From positions 1 to 6,115 of the forward strand of contig SLKW01000161.1 in assembly GCA_007134405.1 (NCBI GenBank): 6,115 nt of DNA, in the 5' to 3' direction. A program made the position numbers and the translations under genes. Below the pieces are notes generated by a model that searched no databases, was not told the DNA's origin, and saw nothing but the letters and a program-made list of their open reading frames with translations. Below are positions 1 to 6,115 of this stretch, piece by piece (the stretch's first letter is position 1; every line of letters starts with the position of its first letter). The stretch is from Paracoccaceae bacterium. Its GTDB lineage: Bacteria; Pseudomonadota; Alphaproteobacteria; Rhodobacterales; Rhodobacteraceae.

Positions 1-61
1 TGCTCAGGCCAAAATGCGGACGTAACGTCTCAAGAAGAGGGGCGAGAAGGCGATCGAACAT
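1..61 (-). CDS. Possible 5' end of a gene running off the left edge
   Basis: An ATG at 61-59 on the minus strand opens a frame of 20 codons that stays open to the window edge. The peptide begins MFDRLLAPLLETL and continues RPHFGLS. An AAGGA sequence lies 8 bases upstream of the ATG, a good Shine-Dalgarno spacing, and this is the main support for a real start. The stretch is too short to assign a family, and an overlapping minus-strand frame is also open here. The function is unknown. It could also be a chance ORF. Confidence 0.35.
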   Translation of the reverse strand, partial: MFDRLLAPLLETLRPHFGLS

Positions 62-509
62 CGTGAAGATCCTTTTGGTCGAGAATCTTCAAATCGAATC
101 CAGATCGCCCCTCAACGCAACTGCGTCGTGTACCGTGTCGTGGCAGGCTACTTTCCAGCGAAAGCATTGTAAATAAATACAAAAAAATGTATCGACGGCA
201 AAGCTTTTGAACTATCTCACTGATATGGGCGGGCGAATCCGGGCCTGGGTTCAATTCTGGTTTCCCTGAGTGTTGTGGCCTGCGCGCTGCGCCTCGTGGC
301 GCCAGTACGACAACATTTCTCCGCGAGCGTCTCTTCGTCGAGGAGTGCCGCCACCTCAAAATCATCCCCAACAGCTGCGGCGAGCCTGGAGCGGATGGCG
401 GTGGATGCCACGGTAATGGAAGCGGTCATCGCCCGGTCAGCGAAAAACGATCCAGCAGCGCATGCATATCAGTTTCCGTAGCGCGTGCTCAGTCTGAAAA
501 CCGCACCGC
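62..509. other. Gene-poor stretch with possible ORF debris
   Basis: I see no convincing gene in these 448 bases. An AT-rich patch at about 165-195 stands out; within it ATACA (177-181) and TGTAT (188-192) form a small inverted repeat around six A residues. On the minus strand a 13-codon ORF (467-426) ends in LLDRFSLTGR, which resembles the opening of short-chain dehydrogenases but lacks the glycine-rich nucleotide-binding motif that should follow. Its TGA overlaps the ATG of a 70-codon ORF (429-217) whose first 40 residues look protein-like (for example GDDFEVAALLDEE) before the composition turns arginine-rich and disordered. These may be remnants of decayed genes or chance frames; I cannot assign them. 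Confidence 0.4.
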
Positions 510-1082
510 TTACAAGTAGCCTTTCAGCCCCTTATGATACTCGTATGACAAGTAAATGATCTTCTCATAAAGCTCATCTCTGTCGGGATATTTTTTGATT
601 TCTCTGATTATCGAGGCGAAATTGCTTTCCGCAATGGCAAAGATGGGGATCTTCAACTCAATGAGGTGCTGGATCATTTCCCTTGCATAGGCATGCTTCA
701 CCTTTAGCAAGGTGTCCTCGAACTTAGTGATGACGATGGAGCCATGATCGTAGACACGGCCAGCATCCGTTTCTTTTGTGCATCGGGTTATCAGGCTTCG
801 TAAAAGTGGACGATGGAACAGATTCGTTTCAACATAACAACCTGAATCCCTGAGATCTCCCAGAGACATGGTCATCCGCTGCGTTTTCCTGAAAGGGATG
901 CCACGATCCGTCTCGGCGGGTTGGACCTGAACCTGATCCAGCCCCTCCAGCATGAGATCGCAGAACTTGCAGATCGCGATCAGGTGGCGCGAGTCGAAAT
1001 GCACGTTCAGCAACGTGTGGATTTCATTTGCATCATATTTACGAATGACCGCATATCCATGCAACGGAAATACCTTAGTCAT
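510..1082 (-). CDS. Uncharacterised 190-residue protein downstream of SulP
   Basis: I do not recognise this protein. It reads as a soluble mixed alpha/beta protein with no signal peptide and no membrane segment. Visible features are a CxxC pair (C38, C41), two more cysteines (C82, C101), a hydrophobic strand-like stretch around residues 141-151 (IELKIPIFAIA), and a charged helical C-terminus (about 155-190) rich in Lys, Glu and Tyr. I chose the ATG at 1082 because it is the first ATG in the frame; a G-rich stretch precedes it but is very close (about 3 bases). A TTG at 1163 would add 27 residues, with no better ribosome site. It follows the SulP gene on the same strand after a 129-base gap, so cotranscription is possible but not shown. 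A hand count over 541-1080 gives about 48% GC, well below the flanking genes, and many codons end in A or T. This suggests a separate origin. Confidence 0.7.
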   Translation of the reverse strand: MTKVFPLHGYAVIRKYDANEIHTLLNVHFDSRHLIAICKFCDLMLEGLDQVQVQPAETDRGIPFRKTQRMTMSLGDLRDSGCYVETNLFHRPLLRSLITRCTKETDAGRVYDHGSIVITKFEDTLLKVKHAYAREMIQHLIELKIPIFAIAESNFASIIREIKKYPDRDELYEKIIYLSYEYHKGLKGYL

Positions 1083-1211
1083 CTGCCCCCGCCATTCCAG
1101 AAGAGACACCAAAGCGGAAAAGGCAAGCCGAACGCCGACCTGCGGTTTCAACGCCTGCAACAAAGGCCTGGATTTTCAGCTTGCCGGTGTCACGCGATAA
1201 TTTCCGGTCGA

Positions 1212-2933
1212 TCATCTTTTTGTGCCTTGCTTGTTCACGGCATCGAGCGCGACGTCGATGGTGCGCGCAAAGCGAACAAGAGGTTTCTTAACGCCCTGTG
1301 CCAGGAAAGCTCTCCAGATCTCTCTGTTGCCCCCGGTCAGCCAAACCGTCACACCACGTTTCCTTGCCTTGTGCGCGATACCCTCGATCATGTTCACCCC
1401 CGTTGCATCAAGGAAGGGCACATCGGAGAAGTCGATGATCAGCGCCTTGTGGCTGTCCTGGATGCGGTCAAGGATCGATCCGATGGAGCCGGTTGCGCCG
1501 AAAAACAGCACACCCTTGATCCTGTAGATTACCACGTTCGGGTTGCTGAACGTGTCTTCGGCATAGGCGTTTCGCGTTCTCGGCGTATCGGCCTGATCCC
1601 TCTGCACAAAGGGTATCTGCGTTGAAACGGCGGTCATTTGGCTCATCCGATGGATGAACACGACCGAGCCGAGGGCAAAACCGACGATGATGGCCTCGAT
1701 AAGGTCACGATAGATTGTCAGGAAGAACGTCACCCCCAGGACGGCGACCTCGCCCCAGCCCGAGCGCAGGAGGCTGGCGATGGCCGTCTTCTCGATCATG
1801 TTCCAGGCGACGATTGCCAGAACCCCCGCCAGCGCCGCAAGGGGGATATAGGCCGCCAGAGGCGCGGCGATCAGCATGAACAGCAGAAGAAACACTGCAT
1901 GCAGCATCCCTGCCACCGGGCCGTGTGCCCCGGCGCGAACGGCCGTCGCCGTCCGCGCGATCGTGCCGGTCACGCAGAACCCACTGAAGAGCGCTGAGCC
2001 GATATTCGCTGCCCCTTGCGCCACCAGTTCACAGTTCGAGCGGTGCCGACGCCCGGACATGCCATCGGCCACCATCGCTGACAGGAGCGATTCGATCGCA
2101 CCCAGCAACGTGAAGGATATCGCCGCGGGCAGCACCCTCAGTACCTGCTCAACCGACATGGCGGGGAGGCTTGGGGCCGGCAGGTATGACGGGATGCCGC
2201 CAAACTTGCTCCCGATGGTTTCGACGGGAAGATGCAGTCCCGCCGCGGCCACCGTGCCAAGGCCGACGGCAACCAGCATGCCCGGCCATTTGGGACGCCA
2301 GCGTCGCAAACCCAGGATCACCAGTATGGTGGCCGCCGAGAGGACGACAGCGGCGGGCGTCACCGTGTCTCTGACCGACCACAAGGCCGGGAGTTTTTCG
2401 AAGAGTTCGCCCGGCTCGTCGGGAATCGTCAGACCGAAAAGCGCCTGGATCTGGCTGGCGAAGATGATCACGGCGATCCCCGCCGTAAAGCCGACCGTGA
2501 CCGGGAAGGGTATGAACTTTATGAAGGTACCCAGACGCAGATAGCCGATGATCGCCAGCATGATCCCCGAAAGGAACGTGGCCAGGATCAGGCCGTCGAT
2601 ACCGTGCAAGGCGACAGTGCTGGAAACCAGCACGATGAAGGCCCCCGCAGGCCCCCCGATCTGGTACCGCGACCCGCCAAGAAGCGAGACGAGGAAGCCG
2701 CCGACGATGGCCGTGTAGAGACCCTGCGCCGGAGAAGCCCCAGAAGCAATCGCGATCGCCATCGAGAGCGGCAACGCGACAATAGCCACTGTCAGGCCCG
2801 CAACGGCATCGGCACGAAGCTGCCTCAGCCCGTATCCCTCTTGCAGCACGGTGAGGAGCTTTGGGGTAAAAAGTTCGGCAAAGCTCGACTGAGCGGGCTG
2901 CGCCACTCTTTCCCTCGATTTCATGATGCGCAT
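1212..2933 (-). CDS. SulP-family inorganic anion transporter with STAS domain
   Basis: Inner-membrane transporter of the SulP (SLC26-like) family, which moves anions such as sulfate, bicarbonate or dicarboxylates, usually coupled to H+ or Na+. The membrane domain covers about residues 38-430. TM1 contains ALPLSMAIAIASG, the TM3 half-helix region reads QIGGPAGAFIVLV (91-103), the conserved core reads LLGAIESLLSAMVADGM (276-292), and the TM10 region reads TGTIARTATAVRAGAHGP (322-339). The cytoplasmic STAS domain follows at about 465-560, with the DFSDVPFLDATGV loop (501-513); T511 sits where anti-sigma-antagonist homologues carry their phosphorylatable Ser/Thr. The length of 573 residues is normal and I see no break. 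The start at 2933 has GGAG 7 bases upstream; a second ATG at 2924 is less well placed. The gene lies 27 bases behind a small HTH gene and is probably controlled with it. The VADGM core is shared by bicarbonate (BicA), dicarboxylate (DauA) and sulfate carriers, so the substrate is not determined. A carbonic anhydrase neighbour would suggest bicarbonate, but none is in the window. Confidence 0.95.
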   Translation of the reverse strand: MRIMKSRERVAQPAQSSFAELFTPKLLTVLQEGYGLRQLRADAVAGLTVAIVALPLSMAIAIASGASPAQGLYTAIVGGFLVSLLGGSRYQIGGPAGAFIVLVSSTVALHGIDGLILATFLSGIMLAIIGYLRLGTFIKFIPFPVTVGFTAGIAVIIFASQIQALFGLTIPDEPGELFEKLPALWSVRDTVTPAAVVLSAATILVILGLRRWRPKWPGMLVAVGLGTVAAAGLHLPVETIGSKFGGIPSYLPAPSLPAMSVEQVLRVLPAAISFTLLGAIESLLSAMVADGMSGRRHRSNCELVAQGAANIGSALFSGFCVTGTIARTATAVRAGAHGPVAGMLHAVFLLLFMLIAAPLAAYIPLAALAGVLAIVAWNMIEKTAIASLLRSGWGEVAVLGVTFFLTIYRDLIEAIIVGFALGSVVFIHRMSQMTAVSTQIPFVQRDQADTPRTRNAYAEDTFSNPNVVIYRIKGVLFFGATGSIGSILDRIQDSHKALIIDFSDVPFLDATGVNMIEGIAHKARKRGVTVWLTGGNREIWRAFLAQGVKKPLVRFARTIDVALDAVNKQGTKR

Positions 2934-2960
2934 CCGAGATCTCCGCGTACGCGTTCCGCA

Positions 2961-3245
2961 TCAGCCTTGGTTGTTGACAATGCCCCGAGCGTCTGGGGCC
3001 TGCGGCTTCAAGCGAACGCCGCGCCCACCTTCCGTGCTGACGGCCCCCTCGTTGAGCAATTCAACGCCAGCGCCTTCAAGCGCAGCAACAACTTTCGTGA
3101 GGCTGTCGACAACGCCTCTAACAGTGCCGGCGCTCGCCTCCATCCGCTGGATCGTCTGCACGGAAACCCCGGCAAGCCCGGCCAATTGTTTCTGATCGAT
3201 AACCAGCAGGGCACGCGCGGCGCGCATTTGGGGGCCAGTTATCAT
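2961..3245 (-). CDS. Small XRE/Cro-type HTH regulator paired with SulP
   Basis: A 94-residue DNA-binding protein with one HTH_XRE (lambda Cro/CI-like) domain at about residues 5-62. The pattern MRAARALLVIDQKQLAGLAG is followed by the recognition-helix region VSVQTIQRMEAS (28-38) and by a third helical part ending ALEGAGVELLNEG. The tail carries GGRGVRLK (73-80), a motif I associate with small alphaproteobacterial HTH proteins of this type. There is no sensor or enzymatic domain. The gene is immediately upstream of the SulP gene (27-base gap, same strand), so it is probably a local autoregulator and regulator of the transporter. The ATG at 3245 gives the full domain; the leader shows no strong Shine-Dalgarno, only scattered G runs. 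The nearest candidate promoter is at 3273-3301. The domain call is firm; the role is inferred from position. Confidence 0.9.
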   Translation of the reverse strand: MITGPQMRAARALLVIDQKQLAGLAGVSVQTIQRMEASAGTVRGVVDSLTKVVAALEGAGVELLNEGAVSTEGGRGVRLKPQAPDARGIVNNQG

Positions 3246-3272
3246 CTATACAATCCCAAACCTGATTAGTGG

Positions 3273-3303
3273 TATTTGAAACATGACTAAAGGAATGTCA
3301 AAT
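3273..3303 (-). promoter_or_regulatory. Candidate promoter and operator upstream of the HTH-SulP operon
   Basis: On the minus strand a perfect TTGACA (3301-3296) is followed after 17 bases by CAAATA (3278-3273), a weak -10 match. This would start transcription about 20 bases before the HTH gene. The same segment holds inverted arms ATTTGA (3274-3279) and TCAAAT (3298-3303) with centres 24 bases apart, one covering each promoter element. Binding of the encoded HTH protein as a dimer is a reasonable inference, but the arms are short. Confidence 0.4.
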
Positions 3304-3457
3304 GTCGCACATCGCTCCGCCAGGACCCTGTGCCATAAAATAAGCGGATGGCATCTTCCTGAAGGCGATAGTTCGCTTGACAGCCAATAGTGCCTCGCTC
3401 AGCGGACGGCAGCCACCCCCACTGCGACCTTGCCGCGAGTGCGAACGAATTTTCGCA

Positions 3458-3877
3458 TCAGCCGCGAATGAGCGGAAAGTCCGCAATCTTACCGCTCTGA
3501 GCGCGTAGCTCCGGGTGCTGGCGCTGATACTCGGCGATGGTCTCTTCGGCGCGCAGCCGGAGCGCCGGCATCATTTCCACCACTCCGGCATCGGTAGAGA
3601 CGGCCCGACCCTCTGCCACTCCCGAATCCTTCAGGATCGCGTAGGGGACAATGAAGTCGGCAGTCTCGGTACCGGCATTGTCGGCGAGGACGACCACGAC
3701 CGGCTTCTCCCGCCCATCCGGAAGGGGACGCAGCGAGGGCCCGAGTTGCTCGGCGACAGATGCGTGCCGAACCACGTTCTCCGGTGTTCGCCAGTGCTGG
3801 CTCGATGCCGCGGCGGCGGCCAGTCCGGCTGCCGCGGCGATTGCCATGATCAACAGAAAGATGCGTCTGCGCTGCAT
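3458..3877 (-). pseudogene. Truncated membrane-anchored DJ-1/PfpI-domain protein
   Basis: The 139-residue product starts with a basic stretch (MQRRR) and one hydrophobic segment (about 6-25), a signal anchor or signal peptide that would place the rest outside the cytoplasm. From about residue 58 it matches the first half of a DJ-1/PfpI (class I glutamine amidotransferase-like) domain: strand VVVVLADNAGTETADFIVPY, then AILKDSGVAEGRAVSTDAG, then MPALRLRAEETIAEY. After HPELRAQ (about residue 127) the similarity ends and the frame closes within 12 codons. The nucleophile-elbow cysteine region and the whole second half of the domain (normally about 100 residues more) are absent. The start is well supported by AGGAG 8 bases before the ATG. 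The gene is divergent from the GlxA-type regulator at 3967, a likely former functional pair. The break at about 3490-3500 suggests a deletion or recombination junction. A short native protein is possible but less likely. Confidence 0.75.
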
Positions 3878-3966
3878 GCTCGTTCTCCTGGTTTCGGTGG
3901 ATGAGCAGCCTTAGACAGGATTTTGCGCTTGATCCGAATGACGAACCTGCCGCAGATTCGGCCAAG

Positions 3967-4957
3967 ATGGCGCATGCAGCAGGAGAACGCAGGATCGTCG
4001 TCATCGGTTTGGCCGGGGTCCAGTCTCTGGACGTGGTCGGACCGATGGAGGTGTTCGCCGTCGCCAATCACCATAGGCGCCAGAACATCGCCACGACATC
4101 ATCCTGGCAACGACGGACGGACGGCCATTATCCACGCACGCCGGTTTGAACTGGGTCCGGCAACCTCGCTCCTCGATCTTCCGAACGAGATCGATACGAT
4201 CATCGTTGCCGGCGGCAGCGAGGCCGCCATGCGAGCCGAAGCGGAACGGAGTCCGCTCATCCGCTGGCTCCAGGAACGATCGCCGCGCACCCGCCGTATC
4301 GCGAGCGTCTGCACCGGCGCCTTCATCCTGGCGGCGGCAGGATTCCTCGACGGACGACGCGCCACAACTCACTGGAACACCTGCGACCGGTTCCAGAACA
4401 TGTTTCCGAGGGTTCGGGTGGAGCCGGATGCCATCTTCATCGCGGAGCCGCCGTTCTACACCTCCGCTGGGGTTTCCGCCGGCATCGATCTCTGCCTGGC
4501 GCTCGTCGAAGCCGATCTCGGCGCGCAGGCGGCGCTTGCGGTGGCGCGCGAGCTGGTCCTGTTCCTGCGGCGCCCCGGGGGCCAGTCACAGTTCAGCGTT
4601 GGACTGGAAGTCCAGCTGACGGCCGAAAGCCGCCTTCACAGGCTGGTGACGCGCATTCTCGAAGATCCTTCTGGAGATCTCTCCGTGCCGGCTCTCGCTG
4701 CTCGCGCCGGCATGAGCGAGAGAAACTTCTCGAGGAGCTTCAGACGTGAGGTCGGCACTGCACCGGCCCACTTCGTCGAGCAGGCGCGTGTGTACCGGGC
4801 AAAGGCGTTTCTCGAATCTTCCGACTGGACCGCCGATCGCGTCGCCGACTCCGCCGGTTTCGGCAGCACTGACGCCCTTCACCGCGCGTTCCAGAAGCAC
4901 CTCGGTGTCTCGCCAATGGATTACCGGAGCCGGTTTCACATCGTAAGCGGTGCGTGA
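3967..4957 (+). pseudogene. GlxA-type AraC-family regulator with DJ-1/PfpI domain, frameshifted
   Basis: Cytoplasmic transcription regulator with an N-terminal DJ-1/PfpI (amidase-like) domain and a C-terminal AraC HTH domain. The N-terminus reads ERRIVVIGLAGVQSLDVVGP and MEVFAVAN in the frame of the ATG at 3967. Family sequence then moves to a second frame at about 4092 (HDIILATTDG, THAGL) and to a third from about 4147 (ELGPATSLLDL onward). This fits two one-base losses about 55 bases apart. Without them the first frame stops at 4147-4149. The remainder is intact: nucleophile-elbow motif SVCTGAFILAAAGFLDGRRA with Cys at 4310-4312, then two HTH motifs at about 4674-4945 (LSVPALAARAGMSERNFSRS and VADSAGFGSTDALHRAFQKH). 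The ATG at 3901 is an alternative start adding 22 residues. An uninterrupted frame from an ATG at 3923 to 4957 exists, but its first 75 residues are out of register with the family. It is divergent from the truncated DJ-1 gene, probably its former target. Sequencing error cannot be excluded. Confidence 0.82.
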
Positions 4958-5062
4958 CCACCGTTTGAGTTTCAGCTTGACGCTTTCGCGAATCCCCACG
5001 GCATGAGTTCATCGATGCGCGCGGCGGCGGGCGAGGCGCTGCATCTGGGAGAGCCGTCATGA
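4958..5062 (+). pseudogene. Tail of a lost upstream gene of the recombinase element
   Basis: Directly after the regulator stop codon the frame stays open for 34 codons and ends with a TGA at 5060-5062 that overlaps the recombinase ATG (ATGA). The peptide runs PPFEFQLDAFANPHG and then MSSSMRAAAGEALHLGEPS. A stop-start overlap like this is usual between adjacent genes of RIT elements, so this may be the C-terminal end of a preceding, mostly deleted gene. An alternative is a 19-codon coupled leader ORF starting at ATG 5003, but that ATG has no clear ribosome site. I do not recognise the peptide itself. Confidence 0.35.
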
Positions 5063-6084
5063 CGCCCCTTGGCCCCCACCTCGCCGCTTTCCTGCGTGAG
5101 CACCTCCCCCGCGACCGCCGGGCCAGCCCATACACCTGCGAGGCGTACGCGACCTGCTTCCGGTTCCTCGTCGTCTTCGTCGCTCAACGGCTCCGGACGA
5201 GACCCGCCGCGCTCGCTGTCGAGCACATCGACGCCGAACTGGTCCTTGCCTTCCTCCAGCATCTCGAGGTTGAGCGGGGCAATAGCGCCCGCTCGCGCAA
5301 CGCACGGCTGGCCGCGATCAACGCCTTCTTCCGCTTCCTGCAATACCGGCTGCCCGACTGCCTCGACCAAGCGGGCCGCATCCATGCGATCCCGATGAAG
5401 AAGACCGACGAGTCGCTCGTCACGCACCTGACGCGCGTTGAGATGAAGGCGCTCCTCAACGCGCCCGACCCGCGGACGCGCTGGGGCACGCGGGACAGGG
5501 CGATGCTGCACCTCGCCTTCGCGGCCGGCCTGCGTGTCTCGGAGCTCGTCGGCCTGCGCCTCGAAAAGGTCGACCGCCGGAACTGGGCGAGCATCCACGT
5601 CATGGGCAAAGGACGGCGCGAGCGGGTGCTGCCGCTCTGGAAGGAAACGGCGAACGCTCTCAAGGCCTGGATCGCCATTCGCCCGAGTAGCCAGGAGCCC
5701 GAAGTCTTCCTCAACAGCTGTGGCCGCGCGATGGCCCGATCGGGCTTCGCACACATCCTCGCCAAGCACGTCAGGAGCGCAGGCGCGTCACAGCCGTCGC
5801 TCGTCGAGAAGCGCGTCTCGCCGCACGTCCTGCGCCATACCTGCGCGATGCACACGCTTCAGGCCACCCACGACGTACGAAAGGTCTCACTATGGCTCGG
5901 CCACGCCACCCTGCAAAGCACCGAGGTCTACTTGCGGGCCGACCCTACCGGAAAGCTCGAAGCCCTCGCCGCGATGGAGCCACCGCCGCTCAGCCCCGGC
6001 CGCTTCAAAGAGCCGGACAAGCTCCTCGCCATGCTCAGCGACGTGCAGAGCGCCCAAAAATATGCTGAGCGAGGACGCCGATAA
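5059..6084 (+). CDS. Tyrosine recombinase, RIT third-gene (RitC-like) type
   Basis: Site-specific recombinase of the phage integrase/XerCD family, which cuts and rejoins DNA through a catalytic tyrosine. The N-terminal SAM-like core-binding domain spans about residues 5-97 (SPYTCEAYATCFRFL, NARLAAINAFFRFLQ). The catalytic domain spans about 125-295 with every active-site residue: Arg159 (AGLRVSEL), Lys184 (GKGRRERVLPL), His256 and Arg259 (SPHVLRHTCAM), His282 (WLGHAT) and Tyr291 (EVYLRA). The tail GRFKEPDKLLAML (314-326) resembles the end of third recombinases in RIT elements as I remember them. The start is supported by GGGAG 7 bases upstream. No second or third recombinase is in the window, so this copy is apparently an orphan, though the gene itself is intact. 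It could still act on sites elsewhere if expressed. Confidence 0.92.
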   Translation: MTPLGPHLAAFLREHLPRDRRASPYTCEAYATCFRFLVVFVAQRLRTRPAALAVEHIDAELVLAFLQHLEVERGNSARSRNARLAAINAFFRFLQYRLPDCLDQAGRIHAIPMKKTDESLVTHLTRVEMKALLNAPDPRTRWGTRDRAMLHLAFAAGLRVSELVGLRLEKVDRRNWASIHVMGKGRRERVLPLWKETANALKAWIAIRPSSQEPEVFLNSCGRAMARSGFAHILAKHVRSAGASQPSLVEKRVSPHVLRHTCAMHTLQATHDVRKVSLWLGHATLQSTEVYLRADPTGKLEALAAMEPPPLSPGRFKEPDKLLAMLSDVQSAQKYAERGRR

Positions 6085-6089
6085 GTCTC

Positions 6090-6111
6090 GGGCGGCACTA
6101 CAGAGCCGCCC
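6090..6111 (+). terminator. GC-rich hairpin after the recombinase gene
   Basis: GGGCGGC (6090-6096) and GCCGCCC (6105-6111) form a perfect 7-bp stem with an 8-base loop, 5 bases after the recombinase stop. No T-tract is visible before the window ends four bases later, so it is either a terminator with weak U-tail or part of the element's terminal repeat. Confidence 0.5.
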
Positions 6112-6115
6112 TCAA

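Noticed and set aside
3..173. 57-codon plus-strand open frame at the left edge (RPKCGRNVSRRG...)
   Set aside because: I considered a transposase C-terminus, but no catalytic or family motif is visible and the minus-strand start at 61 is better supported.
921..1625. 234-codon plus-strand ORF
   Set aside because: It is antisense to the end of SulP (STAS domain) and the start of the 190-residue gene. Its composition is unstructured and no family was recognised.
2149..2961. 270-codon minus-strand ORF in another frame of SulP
   Set aside because: It overlaps the transporter on the same strand, and its composition (many Arg, Gly, His) is typical of a frame-shifted reading.
2232..3269. 345-codon plus-strand ORF opposite SulP and the HTH gene
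   Set aside because: The protein is rich in Arg, Asp and Gln with no motif, and lies opposite two genes with clear family motifs. It is an antisense artefact of high GC.
3298..3486. 62-codon minus-strand ORF between the DJ-1 fragment and the HTH gene
   Set aside because: It has no family resemblance and no ribosome site that I can see, and it overlaps the candidate promoter. I treat it as intergenic.
3489..4067. 192-codon minus-strand ORF across the divergent promoter region
   Set aside because: It reads through the DJ-1 fragment in a wrong frame and the regulator N-terminus in antisense. The DJ-1 frame with its strong Shine-Dalgarno is the real one.
4081..4150. Programmed ribosomal frameshifting in the regulator
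   Set aside because: Two shifts are needed, there is no slippery heptamer, and this family does not use frameshifting. Mutation or sequencing error is simpler.
4972..5769. 265-codon minus-strand ORF opposite the recombinase
   Set aside because: It is fully antisense to a recombinase with all catalytic residues and has no recognisable motif.

Overview
The window looks like an accessory or recently rearranged segment of a high-GC proteobacterial genome, most likely an alphaproteobacterium (rhizobial, rhodobacteral or sphingomonad-like). I infer this from base composition, from the pairing of a small XRE-type regulator with a SulP transporter, and from a RIT-type tyrosine recombinase. No rRNA, tRNA or CRISPR array was seen, so the taxon is only an inference.

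Layout. Positions 1-61 may hold the first 20 codons of a minus-strand gene that runs off the left edge. Positions 62-509 hold no convincing gene: an AT-rich patch near 165-195 and two short overlapping minus-strand ORFs that may be debris. A minus-strand block follows, read right to left: a 94-residue HTH protein (3245-2961), a 573-residue SulP anion transporter with a C-terminal STAS domain (2933-1212), and an unrecognised 190-residue protein (1082-510) that is clearly lower in GC. The regulator and transporter are 27 bases apart and form a likely operon. Upstream of the regulator is a TTGACA-type -35 box within an imperfect inverted repeat, a reasonable candidate for an autoregulatory operator.

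Positions 3458-4957 hold two divergent genes of the DJ-1/PfpI superfamily, both damaged. The minus-strand gene (3877-3458) encodes a membrane-anchored DJ-1/PfpI domain that stops before the nucleophile region. The plus-strand gene (3967-4957) is a GlxA-type regulator (DJ-1/PfpI domain plus AraC HTH). Its homology runs through three reading frames within about 60 bases, which means two single-base losses unless they are sequencing errors.

The right end (5059-6084) is a complete tyrosine recombinase with all catalytic residues, of the type found as the last gene of recombinase-in-trio (RIT) elements. Its start overlaps the stop of a short open stretch that begins directly after the AraC-family stop codon, so the rest of the element seems to be missing. 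A GC-rich hairpin follows the gene. Overall the window shows one apparently functional anion-transport operon next to a decaying regulatory locus bordered by a partial mobile element. I see no evidence for a clearly new multi-gene system; the least explained intact gene is the one at 510-1082.
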